A stretch of 64,000 nt of DNA from Poecilobothrus nobilitatus (taxonomy: Eukaryota > Arthropoda > Insecta > Diptera > Dolichopodidae), in the NCBI GenBank assembly GCA_947095535.1, contig OX352774.1, positions 70,556,416 to 70,620,415 on the forward strand, in the 5' to 3' direction. This document shows positions 51,301-62,828 of the stretch, one piece after another. Under the pieces are notes generated by a model that was not told the DNA's origin, made no database searches, and saw nothing but the letters and a program-made list of their open reading frames with translations. The position numbers were made by a program, and so were the translations under genes. Numbering within the stretch: the stretch's first letter is position 1; every line of letters starts with the position of its first letter.

Positions 51301-52668
51301 TAAAAAAAAAATGATATAATTGAAATAAATTCTTTTTTAAATTTTCTGTTTTTTTTTTTTTTTTTTCTAGGAAATAGTAGAAAATATAATTGAGAATTAC
51401 AATTTAAATAAAAAAAAATTTAATTAAAATTGAATTTAAATATACCTACTTTGCATTACAAAAAAATCCATTCATTTGAAGCAGAAGAATAATTTTAATT
51501 GGAAAATGCAACAAAAAGGACATTTTTTATATATTCGTACTTTTTTTTTCTTTTTAAATTCAATCTTTTCTATTTTTTCTTATACTAAAAAAAATTCGAT
51601 GGCAGTATAAAGATTAATATTAAATAAAAAAAAAAACAAAAACAAAAATAAAAAGAATAAAAGTAAAATATACAATATATTATTGTATATTTGATGACCT
51701 ACATTAGTATTCAACTAGTTGCTTTATTACATTAGATACTTAGTTACTTAAGTGCTATTAAAAAAAAAAAAAAAAAAATGTGATTAAGTGATTTATTAGT
51801 TTATGTTGATAATGTTGATGTTGATGATGTTGTTGATGCTAATGATAATAATAATAATGTTGATGCCGACAATAAAGATAAAAAATTAATGGATTTTGTG
51901 TTAGTGAGAAATGAAATAATCAAAAAAGGAAGAAGGATATAAAAATATAATTTTATAATATAAGCATAGAATTTTATATAGCAGTTAATAGTTAAGTTAG
52001 TCAGTAGCACATTCACTTCTTTTGTTATTATATGTAATAAAAAAAAACAGAAAAGAAGGAGATTAAGTATATAATATTGTTATAGGATTAAAATTTTTTT
52101 TATTCAATATTTATGAATCAACTTTCTAATGCTTATTTTTTTTTTTTTTTTAAGGATTCTATAATTATTATAAATTAAATTTTATTTTTAGTGTTTATTT
52201 GAAATTTAAGATGAACACAATTTTTTTTTTCGTCCAGATTCATTTGTATTTTCTTTTCTTAAAATGAAAAATACTCTGAATAAATAAATAATTAATTGAA
52301 ACAAAATAAAAAGAATTCTATTTAATTAATTCAATAATTTCGATTTTTGTTTTTGGTTCCTGTATTTCAGTTTTTCATATTTTTATATATTTTTTTGTTC
52401 CTTTTTTTTTTTTTTTTACAATAGTGTACTGTTTTTTTTTTGAATTTTTTATAGCTATTTCCCGGGAAATTTATCAAGGGTTTAACCAAAAAAGCATAAA
52501 AGAAAAGGAAAAAAATTTGCTCTCACCTTTTTTTTTTTGTTTTTTCCTTTTTGGAAAAATTTTTTTCATTTTCTCTAAAAATTGAATATACAACAAGGAA
52601 GAATAAGAAGCAATAGCAGCAGCATTAGCACTCTGTGACAACTTGCATCCCTTCTAACAACACTATAA

Positions 52669-52680
52669 ACGCATGCGCGT
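52669..52680. promoter_or_regulatory. NRF-1/Ewg-like palindromic site
   Basis: ACGCATGCGCGT contains GCGCATGCG on the reverse strand, close to the NRF-1 (fly Ewg) consensus GCGCATGCGC. Two to three CpGs in a row are exceptional in this DNA. It sits at the end of a less AT-rich patch (52600-52680), so it could mark a promoter. This is inference from one motif. Confidence 0.25.
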
Positions 52681-54547
52681 ATTTTTTTGTTGTTTTTTTA
52701 TATGTAATACATATATTGTATCCCTTTGTACAAAATATTTTATAAAAAAGTTTATTTTTTAAATCATAATCATTTTTTTAATTATTTTTTTATATATAAC
52801 TATTCAAAAATTGTTTTGATTATTTTTTTATTAAATGTTAATTAAATTAAATGAAAATATCTGGATCTATAAATGTTAAAACCAAATTTAAACTATTAAT
52901 TTATTTTCATTATTAAAATTTTAAAATTTATAACTATTGTATTTTTTAACTATTGTAAAAGAATGAATGAATTTTAACCAGATTACTTAAGTAGTTTGTA
53001 TTTATAGTAAAATTATATTGAATTATTTATATATGTATTCTATTTAAATAAGAATGTATAATACTTATATTAATAGCTAATTGTATATATATAATATCTG
53101 AAGAATTGTTTTTTTTCTTAATTTCTTTAATTTAATTTGAATTATTAAATAAATTAAAAAATAATAAAATATGAACTGTTAAGGGGAATTAGGGGAAAAG
53201 CCAAATAAAGACATCAAATTTTATAAAATAATTAAAAAAAAATATATATATGTATATATATTAATATATATCGAAATTTATGGTGTTTTAGAATTGTTAA
53301 ATTGTACTAAGAAAATATATGTTTATAGATCAAAAAATGAATAATAAAAACCTCTCTTGTAAAGGATCAAATCAAAGGATGCAACCTGCATTTTGATTCA
53401 AAGATATTTTATATTAAAATTCTTATACTTATGTTAAAATTCTTCGGTCCGTAAAACATTTATTTTATTGTTAGGAATTAAGTATACATTTTTTTTAAAT
53501 ATATATGGCAAATATTTACTTACCTTGTCATCCCTATACATATTTACAAACCATCATGGAACTTCATCTATGAAGTTTAAAACCACAATATCTGAATTGT
53601 CTTGTGTTTTATATCAATAATTAATATAAATAAATAATTAAATCTTTCAAATTGTTTTTAATAATAAAATTGTATTTATAACAACTTGATTGTATATATT
53701 TTTAAATGTTTCATGTTCAAAATTTTGAAAAAGATATTTTTTTTTTATATTATTTAAACTCTTGAAGGAATTGTAAAATATACAATGCATATTCTTTTAA
53801 ATGTATATTGGTATGTGAATAAAATGATATCTGTTTAAAATTTATAAAAATTCTAGAATAATGATATTTTAACCATCTATACATTTAGATTTTATTTGAA
53901 TATTAATTTTATATAAGGCTTTTTTTTCTAATATGAACTGTTAGAGAGCTTCATTCTCATCAAAAACATAAGAAAAGGCATTGGTATCAAATTATTATAA
54001 TTTATAGATGACCTGCTACTGAAATTTTTTGTTAAATTTTCAAACGGCAGGAAATTACTTAAAATTAGAGCTAAAATGTTATTTTAACATGTATCAAATA
54101 CTTTTCTTTTTTCATAATTTCCTTAACAACAAAAAAATAAAACTCAGTTGAATTGTACTTCTTTTGAGAAAAAAATCAAAATATGAAAATTTGGAAATTC
54201 ATATGACTCAAATTAACTATAATTAAATATTTTTTTATTTTATTTAAGTATATTAAAAAATGCTTATTCTGAAAAAACCTTCCTTCCTTCCTACACCAAA
54301 CCTTCCTGATATAAAACTTTTTTCATGTTTTTCCCAAGCAAAACAAATTCTGGTATTTTTTTTAAAACCGTTGTTTTACATACTACTTATGCTTTTTTCT
54401 CCAAGGAAAAGAAAAACAAAAAAGAGAAACAAAAAAACAAATTAATACGTTTTTATGTACATTCTATTTTAAATTATATATTAATTTTATACTTAAAACT
54501 TAATTTTAAAATCACTTAATATAACAAAATTAAATAAAATTTTTGAT

Positions 54548-54553
54548 TTTATT
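54548..54553 (-). promoter_or_regulatory. Candidate polyadenylation signal of shade
   Basis: AATAAA on the - strand about 106 nt past the stop codon. Chance hexamers are common here. Confidence 0.25.
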
Positions 54554-54658
54554 TTAAATATTATAAATTAAAATATTCAAATTATTTCACAACTTAATAT
54601 TAATTTTATATATAAATACATAATATATCTACATATATAGAAACAAGAAAAAAAAAAA

Positions 54659-54766
54659 TTATTCACGATCTCTTAAAATTATATCAACTGGTGTTTTTGG
54701 AACCAATAAAAATTCAAATTCTGTTTCCAATTCATTACAAAAACTAATATCGAAATTTGTCAGTAA
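54659..54766 (-). CDS. shd: shade exon 7
   Basis: Residues 483-517, LLTNFDISFCNELETEFEF and LLVPKTPVDIILRDRE, then TAA. Matches the expected C-terminal beta region of shade. Confidence 0.93.
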   Translation of the reverse strand, partial: LLTNFDISFCNELETEFEFLLVPKTPVDIILRDRE

Positions 54767-54769
54767 CTT

Positions 54770-54801
<32 letters not shown>

Positions 54802-57800
54802 TTAAATAATATTTTAAAATAAAATTGAAAAAATATAATAAAATTAGTAAGTATAAATTTTTACCTTTGCAACTAATAATAAAATTTCCATTTCAACAAA
54901 TCTTTTACCAGGACACATACGTTTACCAGCACCAAATGGTGCTATAATTGTTGAATTAATATGATATTCTGATTTTGTTTCATCTAACCATCGATCTGGT
55001 ATAAATTTTTTTGCATCAGTAAAATATGCATTATTTTGACATGCAATCATATTTTGACATAAAATCACAGACTATTAGACAGAAATACATAAAACAAAAA
55101 GAAATAATATTAAATATATTGAAATCTTATTAAAAATTTAGCATTTTCATACTAAAGCATATTTAAACTATGATATTATATAGTATCAAAAAAAAAAAAA
55201 AAAAAAATATTCGGCACATTATAAGAACTGATAGTTAATTTTAAGCAATAGTGATAGTATACAAGTATAACTGTAAAATTAACGATTGTTTTACACGCAG
55301 TTTAGATTAAATTAAATTTAAAATAAATTACATACTGGTATCACACCCAGTTCAATTTAGAAAATTAACTTTCAATATATATCTTACTTTTCTATATATA
55401 TAGTACCTGTATATATGGCTACCTATGTATATATATATAGAATATTATATCGATTTATAGCAGTACATAATAATGTACGTATATTTATATGGTTTGGCTG
55501 AAGTCCGGTGAAAAAATCGTTCGAATGAAAAAGTCCGTTCCGCATTCGAAAAAATTGGCATGCTAATGTTCGTTCGACCGCAAACATTTTTTGCAAATGT
55601 CAAAGTCATATGTTTTGTAAAATATTTTTTGTATCTATAGTATTTTTTGGTAGATATTTATTTTTGTGCTTGTTTAGTATAATGAAATAATTCAAAAGTA
55701 AAATACATTTAAAATAAATTTTATAAATCGATGATTATTTTTTAACGCTGAACAATGCACCAATGTAGAAAAAAAAAATTTTTAAATCTTATAACTTAAA
55801 AAAAAAAACTTATCAAAATAAAAATTATCTTTACTTTTTTTCTTTTAAAAAATAAAAATTATTTTGCAATTCCTTCTTAACTGATTAACACTTCGTTTCG
55901 AATAATTAATTGTGTCGAAAGGAATTTTATTAAATTTTCATTCATTTTTCATTTCGACGGATTATAGCATACACAAAAAAAAAAAAAAATTACGAAATAA
56001 AAAAGACGTTTTGCAGTCGTGAATAAAATTCTGATTCTAGCATACCATATGTGGAATTTTTGTTCATCGAAACGTTTCGACGGCCTTCATCATAACCATA
56101 TATTAGTGAGTTAATGTTACTTTGAAACGTGAACATGTAAACAATACTTAATAATTTTTTTTTTTTTATCATATATGTTTTTTTTATTTTTAATTTACCC
56201 CAGCTGGTACATAATGACCAGATAAAAACATATTTTCTTCTAATATTCTTGCAAGACAAAATGCTGTCGGTTGTATACGATATACTTCTTTTAAACATGC
56301 TTTGGTATATGTTGCTTTATTTAAATCTGTTTCTAATATTTTTGATGATGTTTTACATTGTTTTAATTCATTTATAATACGTTTACTAGCATCTGAATGA
56401 TTTGTTATATAATATAACATAAATATTAATGTATTTGCCATCTAAAATTAAATAAATTAAATAAATTTAATAAAATTAAATAAAAAATAAAAATTAAATA
56501 ATATAATGAAATAAATAAAATTAATATTCTGTTTTTTTTTTTTTTTTTATTGTATTTTTCTTATATAGCTGTTCTGTAAAACTGTGAAACAAGTTCAACA
56601 TCTACAATTTCAATTATATTGGAGCAACCAAGGACAATAAAAAAAAAAAAAAAAAAAAACAGGATCTTTAATAATATATTATTAATTAATAATAATTCTT
56701 AATTCTACAGTATACGTTTTCTCCTGGCATACCTCGTAGGCCTGTATGTTATAATTAAAAAAATAAAAATCATAAGGCACGCGGTGAATGCCAAGAGCGA
56801 ACTAATTTCATCAGTTTATTTATTATATGATAAATTTTTTTTAAGTAGGTATATCTTATTTTGATTCGAAAAAAAACAAAAAAAATTTATATCCATCGAA
56901 TAAATACATATGAAATATTATTATATTTAAAAAATAAATTTTTTTGTTTAATATTTAAATTTAATAATTATTTAAATGTAATTTTATTTTAGGCTTTCTG
57001 GACTACTACTGTTTAAGGACATAAACAACTTGAATTTGTAAAATATCTTCTAAAATGAACATTATGTATCTATAGATTGATTTTGAATAAAAACATTTAT
57101 TTGGAATAACAACAACAACAACAACAACAACAACATTGGATCAAATATGAAAAATTTTGGAAAGATCATGTCCAGAAATCCAATAATATCATATATTCAT
57201 TCAGCTAGTCAGCTATAAATTTTAATAAGGAATAAATATGAAAATAAGTTAATATTTTTAGATTTTAATTTTTAAATATTTTAATTAATTGAATTTTTTC
57301 ACATTTTCTATTATAATTATAAAAATTTTAATATACCTATATACTATTTAAAAAAAATAAAAATATATATATATATATATATGTATTAGCTTAAGTTAAT
57401 TCTTTTTTTTTAAATTAATCAAAAAAAAAAAAAACAAAAAGATTTATTTGCATTTTAGATCTTTTTCATTCTATTAAAAAATTTTCTATTTTTTCTAAAC
57501 TAATTTTTTTTTTTCTATTCTATTTTTAATCTTTTATTTTGTTTGTTTTTTTTTTTTTTTTTTTAACTATTTAAAGTGCTACTGAATCATATTTAATTAA
57601 TATATCATTAATAACGTTTTCTCCTGGCGTTAGCTGCAGGCCTGTATGTTTTTTAAAAATATGTCATAAGGCACGCGGTGAATGCCAAGAGCGAATGAGT
57701 CACATCACAAAAACCAAAAAAAAAAAAAATAACCAAAATATACAAAAATTAAAAAAATTACATCTTTTCATTGTTTTTTTTTTTCTCTTACATTTTAAAA

Positions 57801-60800
57801 CTTTAATTAATTTATTAAATAAAAAATATATATAAATTAGATTAAGTTGTTATTTTAATTATTCAATTTAGTTGTATTAATTAGTTTTGGTTTTTTTTTT
57901 TTTAATATAAGATTTACAATTAAATTTTTTATATTAATTAATAATTTGATAACAAACAAAAAAAAAAAAAAAAAACTATAATTTGATATGTGATACTTTA
58001 AGATACTTTTTTAGATAGATACTTTGAGATAATACTTTGTTAAAGGTGTCTTAAAAATTTTTATTATTATTTTATTAAAAAAAAAATTTTTTTTTTATTT
58101 TTCCATATATATATATTATATATAGTTACTAAGAAATATAAATTGTTTTGTTTTGTTTATATTTAAATTATAATATAGTAAAAATTATCTTTTAATTATA
58201 TTTTTAATTAAAATTTCATTACCGTTTCAATACCAGCTGCTATAAAATCAATAATAGCTGATTTTTTTTCTTTAATATTTAAATCTTCTGTTCTCAATAT
58301 ATTAATATAAACACTTTTTATATCTTCATTATCACATTCAAATTGTTCTTCTTCAAGTGATTTATTAACAAAATTCGATATGACTCTTTAAAAAAAAAAA
58401 AAAAAATTAAAAAAAATTAAAATTTTTAATAATTAAAAAAAAAAAAAAAATTCCAAAATAAAAAATACATAATTTCACTTACGTATAAATTGTTTCTTCA
58501 CTATTTTTAAATGTTTTATATGTTCTTGTTGGAAAATATTTCCATAATCCCATACCAAAATATGAATCACGTTGTGCAACAAATAACTCTTTAACCGCTG
58601 ATGCTAATTTATTAATTTCTTTTGATGATGCTTTTAAATTTTCATTTTTATTTAATTGATGATTTGTTAGAAAACCCATACGACGTCCTAAAACAAATGC
58701 ACATATTGCTTCTAAACCCATTAAATTTGCAATATCATTAAAATTTTGTAATTTCATTGTTTTTGAATTTCTTTCAGTTTTTAATAATTGTATAAAATCA
58801 TCTGATATTGAATTTAAAACTGGTAAAAATGTTTGTATTATTTTTGGTGATGTTATATGTGGTGTTAATTTTGTTCGTAAATTATGCCATTTTTCACCCT
58901 GTCTGAAATTGAATTTAGAAAACTAAAAAGAATAAATCTTTTTAAATTGGTTTTTTTGTTTTTTTTTGGTTTTTTTTTTTTTTTTTTATGCTTTGGAAAA
59001 GGGAATAGAAATTAATAATAGAAAAACAAAATTGTATTGAAATTTAGAGTAACTTTTTTAAAATTCTATCGTATACAAGTATATTAGTTTTCGTCCTCTG
59101 TTTAGTATAGTGTACATACAGTTTACACAAATTTTTGTTGTTGTCTATTTTGAATCTAATTAATTTACATTTCGAATTTAAATTTTAAAACAAAGTTTTA
59201 TTGAAATCCTACTTTATGTCATTCAAGCCTGATATATTTTGATGATAAAGTGTTGAAAAGAGGTTTTTTTTTGGGAAACGGTTTCGTCAACTTTCATTAT
59301 GTAGTAAAGTTTGTAAATTGTTGTTTTTTATTTTTTTTTCAGATTTGTAATCATATTATCATAAGCATAGGTATATATACCTTAAATCAGTTAGAGTGAT
59401 TAAACGTTTAGTTTGTAAAAACCAACAATGTTTTAAGATATTAAATTTTTTATTTATTTTATGGTGCACAGTCTTCCGCCACAAAATAATTGTATAGGTA
59501 GGTTCACTAAGATAGATAAATAGGTTCACTAAGATGTATAGGTATAGGTAAATAAATAGGTTCACTAAGATGTAAAGTAAATGTTTGAGAAAATGGTTTT
59601 GAAAATTTTATTAATGAATTTTCTGAAAGCTCTGTTCTCAATTTTATTTCTCCTTATATTTAAAGTTATTTTATTAGACCAGATTTTGACAAGCTGGTAA
59701 GATTTTGTATTTTTATTTTAAACTAGTTTTAAAATAATAAAGTTTCATTATTTGTTAAACAAATTAAAATAAATTAAAATTTTATCGATCATAATTAAAA
59801 AAAAAAATTGTTAATTTACTTTGAATTCAGAATTACATCTTTTATTTGATCGTTCATTTGATAAAACATAATTATTTCTTATACAAAGAAAAATTCCTTT
59901 TTATAGTTTTACTCTTGGTTAATTGGTTTATGCCTGATAATGTAAAGAATCCTCAGATTTAATGTACAACTTTAGTTAGGGACGGACATTCACAAAGAAA
60001 GTGATGAAGAGTCTCTGCACCTTTTATTCTTTGAAGCTTTTACACTTCATTGTAAGGAATACGCTTTTTCGCTGGATGGATTCTTATCAACCAGCAACTT
60101 TTAATTATCGTAACAGATTTAGCAGTATTTACACGAGTGTAGGTTAGGAGTTCGTTTGTTCTTTTATACTAAGACTAAAGTTATATCAAAGGTTATATAT
60201 GCCTTTTTTTTTTTAGATTTTAATGTATAATTTTAAGAAAGTTACTCTTAATACATGTTTTAATATTAATAAATTTCATACTTACTCATTCACTATTCCA
60301 ATACTACAGTAACGATCTGGTCTTGATCTTCTATAGTACATAACAATTTCAGTTGGTGGTCTAAATGGATATTTACTTGGATAACGTAAAACTTTTTCAA
60401 TATCATCTTTATCAAATATATGAATTATTGGCGTTCCTATTGGTGTTACTTCTAATGCAATTGATCCATATTGCTTATTAAAATCTAAAATAAAGTTAAT
60501 TTTAAAATTTTAGTTAACTTTAAAATTTTAAAGTTTTAATTTAAAGAACAAAATTTAGAAAATATTGTAAATGATTTGTTTTTTGTATACTATTTAAAAA
60601 TCAATCAATCAAATATCATTGATTTATTTACTACTAGCCTATAATTATGCAATACTTATAATGCTAATGAAATAATATGGTTTGTCATTCAGTAAATAAT
60701 ATTATTATCTGACATTATATTTACTCAATGACTTTGTTTATATTAGTTTGGGAAGTTGACAACAGTGGTTAAACTAATGGTGTATTAAAAAGAGAGAGTC

Positions 60801-62828
60801 CGACTTCAAATAGTGTCTCGCTGATGTTTTTAATTATATTGTATCCTATGTTAAATCAAATTATTAAAACGTGTAAATTAATAAATAAATAATTTGCAAT
60901 GATTTATTAATATTGATTTTATTAAGAATTAACAAAAATCATTTGAGAATATTTAGCATCTGATTTATATATTAAATTTGTTTGAATGTAAATTTGAACT
61001 ACATAGTTCTATTTTATATACAGAAAATATTTCGCCTAAAAATATGCAACATTAATTGACATAAATGTTTTCTTTTTTAAAGCAGTATGCAGTATCATAA
61101 AGAAATCAATCTAACTTTTAAAGGTTTTATTTTTCTGTTATCCGTTTTTTGTTCAACTATATTTAAATAGTAGTATAGTATAGTTTCTTTATGTTAGTGC
61201 ATAATGTGTACATTTTTATTTTTAATAATTTAAACAAAAAAATACTTGCCAATTTTTTACTAATGTAATTTTCATTAATTTTAATAAAAATTTATTTATG
61301 GTATACTATAGAAAGTATAGACAAATATTTTTAAAAACAAATTTTTATGCTACTGCATTATTTCATTTAAAAATAAAAAAGAAACTTTTTAATTTACAAC
61401 CTTTTTAAAACTTTAATAAAGAACAAAAAAAAAAAAATTTCCTTAAAATAATTTTTCATTTTTAAAAGATTAATTTCACATTTTCTTAAAATACAGTTTT
61501 GCGATTTTTTTAATTGTGTATCTATTCATTATTTAAACTTTACTTAGTTAAAGTTGTGGAAAAAAGCATATGTAATAAAAATGGACATCACAATAATTTT
61601 TAATTATAATAATGTTTAATAATCGCGGTTTATTAATTGTGAATCCGCCCTGTTTTGCGGCTCCTGGAATGTTTTCTCTCAGTAATTCTTAGAGATTCTA
61701 AACAATTAGTAAATAGCATTGGATGGATTATCTTTAATAAATAGTTCCTACAGATTTTTTAAAACAATCTTAAGTAAATTATAAGTACACAAGTACTTAG
61801 TTTTTAGATAAATTAATTGTTTTCCACTTTTAGATTTCAGAGAGTGTTTTATAGGGACTACATTTTATTTCATTAGCGAATTTCAGTGGTAAAAATTTAA
61901 GATAGGCTTTTTTTTTCTGAAAATTATAAATAGAAAATGTCTTCAAGATGTTAAAAATGTTTTTAGATTAAAATATTGCAAAATTGCATCAGAGCAGAAT
62001 ATTCGTATTAAAAAATTGATATTTATTTTTATGGGCCTTTAGTTGAATTTACAACTCTAGTCTTGACTAATTAAAAATGCGAATTTACTTTAATTAAATT
62101 AAATGTGAATGAATTTTTTTTTTTAAATATTCTTATAATAAATTAAGAAGATATTTCCTAACAAACTGCTTCCATATTTATGATCAAATATATTATGCTC
62201 CTATAGGAAGAAATATATTACAATCCCAGATTTCTACAACATCATTCAACTCTCATTTCTCAATCAATTCTTTTCATTATGTGAATGATATTTTTCTTAA
62301 TATGTGAAGCATTTTCCTTTAGTCTTGTTTCTGAGATACGGATGGGTACTTCAAGAAAATGTATATATATATATGATAATTTTTTTGTTTTTTGCATAAA
62401 TAAAATTAAAAAAAAAAAAAACAATAACATCAAATCTAAAACTCAATAATTGGTTATTGTTTAACTAATATTTTGAATTACTATTTTACTAGCTTTAATT
62501 GTTTTCCGCAACTGTATACAATCATTAGTTGATACAACAAACATACAAAATATAAAAAAAAAAAATTAAAACTGTATATAATTAATTATATAATATACAT
62601 ATTTTATTACTTACCCAAATATGCTTCATGTAATTTTGATATTTTATATTTCCATAAAAATATCCATTTTGTGCCAAAAAATGGTAAAATCATTGGTCCT
62701 GGTATATCCCATATACCTTTTTTACGTTCATGTTTTTGTTTTAAAAATTTTAACATATATACTTGTAATATCCATTTACAATAAATTACAAATAAAAATA
62801 CCAATAGGACACATAAAATTATAGACAT
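54659..62828 (-). CDS. shd: Ecdysone 20-hydroxylase, cytochrome P450 CYP314A1 (shade)
   Basis: Seven exons (62828-62615, 60484-60286, 58902-58483, 58385-58223, 56441-56199, 55071-54865, 54766-54659) join in frame to 517 residues; the fly protein is about 540. All introns are GT-AG, from 97 bp to 2.1 kb. Visible P450 features: hydrophobic N-terminus, proline hinge WDIPGP (40-45), I-helix AAGIET (327-332), K-helix EVYR (384-387), PDRW (438-441) and heme loop FGAGKRMCPG with Cys466. Family-specific stretches IPGP...FFGTKWIFL, LMGLEAICAFVLGRRMGFL, FVAQRDSYFGMGLWKYFPT and ATYTKACLKEVYR identify shade. The enzyme adds the 20-hydroxyl to ecdysone, producing 20-hydroxyecdysone in peripheral tissues. 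All key residues are present and no stop interrupts it, so it looks functional. Intron 4 contains two miR-124 hairpins on the other strand; introns 1 and 2 hold SINE-like and retrotransposon relics. Confidence 0.96.
54865..55071 (-). CDS. shd: shade exon 6 with the heme loop
   Basis: Residues 414-482, from SVILCQNMIACQNNAYF to APFGAGKRMCPGKRFVEMEI; Cys466 is the heme ligand. Phase 0 at both ends. Confidence 0.95.
55485..55640. repeat. Unclassified repeat block in shade intron 5
   Basis: A less AT-rich patch with TTGGCTGAAGTCCGGTG, AAATCGTTCGAATG, CCGTTCCGCATTCG and TTTGCAAATGTC. The last part, and the general layout, resemble 13985-14100. Element class unknown. Confidence 0.35.
56199..56441 (-). 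CDS. shd: shade exon 5 with ExxR
   Basis: Residues 333-413, MANTLIFMLYYI through ATYTKACLKEVYRIQPTAFC to GHYVPAG. E384 and R387 form the ExxR pair. Phase 0 at both ends. Confidence 0.94.
56713..56803 (+). ncRNA. mir-124: mir-124 precursor hairpin, copy 1
   Basis: The 3' arm (56773-56795) begins TAAGGCACGCGGTGAATGCC and continues AAG, the exact 23-nt insect miR-124. The 5' arm (GTTTTCTCCTGGCATACC, then TCGTAGGCCTGTATG) pairs with it along most of its length, with an AT-rich loop of about 22 nt. The flanks TACGTTTTCTCCTGG and GAGCGAA match the fly precursor as I remember it. miR-124 is the conserved neuronal miRNA that represses non-neuronal mRNAs. The gene is antisense in intron 4 of shade, so it cannot be processed from the shade transcript and needs its own + strand primary transcript. 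Confidence 0.95.
57108..57134. repeat. (AAC)9 microsatellite
   Basis: Nine perfect AAC units between the two mir-124 hairpins. Confidence 0.95.
57613..57697 (+). ncRNA. mir-124: mir-124 precursor hairpin, copy 2
   Basis: The mature arm (57667-57689) is identical to that of copy 1. The 5' arm reads CGTTTTCTCCTGGCGTTAGC then TGCAGGCCTGTATG, and the loop is shorter (about 16 nt). Pairing across the mature arm is retained and the flank GAGCGAA is kept, while the loop, the central 5' arm and the outer flanks differ from copy 1. That pattern, constant mature arm with diverged remainder, indicates a duplication that is not very recent and purifying selection on both copies. Confidence 0.93.
58223..58385 (-). 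CDS. shd: shade exon 4 with the I-helix
   Basis: Residues 279-332, ending in KKSAIIDFIAAGIET, the oxygen-binding I-helix. Of two adjacent AGs the first is required by phase, since the second gives a stop. It ends in phase 0. Confidence 0.93.
58483..58902 (-). CDS. shd: shade exon 3
   Basis: Residues 138-278: QGEKWHNLRTKLTPHITSP (C-helix W), IANLMGLEAICAFVLGRRMG and LFVAQRDSYFGMGLWKYFPT. Acceptor AATTTCAG, donor GTAAGT. Confidence 0.94.
59925..60130 (-). mobile_element. Non-LTR retrotransposon relic (C-terminal end) in shade intron 2
   Basis: On the - strand, broken frames give KRIPYNEV, then after a stop and frame change GAETLHHFLCECPSLTKV (60021 leftwards). The form of RIPYN followed by cysteine-containing text and ETxxHFLCxCPxL is the usual C-terminal tail after the RNase H domain of I-, R1- and related retrotransposons. 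Too short to name the family. Confidence 0.6.
60286..60484 (-). CDS. shd: shade exon 2
   Basis: Residues 72-138, including IEKVLRYPSKYPFRPPTEIV and RSRPDRYCSIGIVNE, conserved in shade. Acceptor TTTTAG, donor GTAAGT; it was found by translation across the splice sites because it lacks a Met start. Confidence 0.92.
60485..62614 (-). other. shade intron 1, no nested gene recognised
   Basis: A 2.1-kb intron between exon 1 (donor GTAAGT) and exon 2. Apart from the SINE-like block at 60748-60825, a less AT-rich patch at 61620-61680 (AATCGCGGTTTATTAA, GTTTTGCGGCTCCTGG) is unexplained. Confidence 0.6.
60748..60825 (+). mobile_element. Possible degenerate SINE head in shade intron 1
   Basis: TGACAACAGTGGTTAA resembles an A-box and GACTTCAAATAGTG a degraded B-box at about tRNA spacing, similar in layout to 17382-17470. 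No tail or target-site duplication was recognised. Confidence 0.3.
62615..62828 (-). CDS. shd: shade exon 1
   Basis: Starts ATG after an A-run. It encodes a hydrophobic segment (residues 1-27), a basic stretch KQKHERKK, then GIWDIPGP and FFGTKWIFL. The donor GTAAGT at 62614 leaves one base of an Asp codon. Confidence 0.93.

Larger units (their letters stand above)
45348..54658. other. Gene-poor simple-sequence DNA between the convergent genes
   Basis: Contains a purine-rich tract (47480-47600) preceded by an island at 46800-46835 (GACGCTAAGGTGTGTATTCG), an (ATC)n tract at about 49072-49098, a GT run near 49200 and a GATGATGATGA tract near 49503. A block at 48635-48690 (acceptor-like TTACAGCA, then a 15-codon frame VEPHLQQILEQSKKY) is another possible small exon. 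None is a supported gene; it could host an upstream part of the miR-124 primary transcript. Confidence 0.4.
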
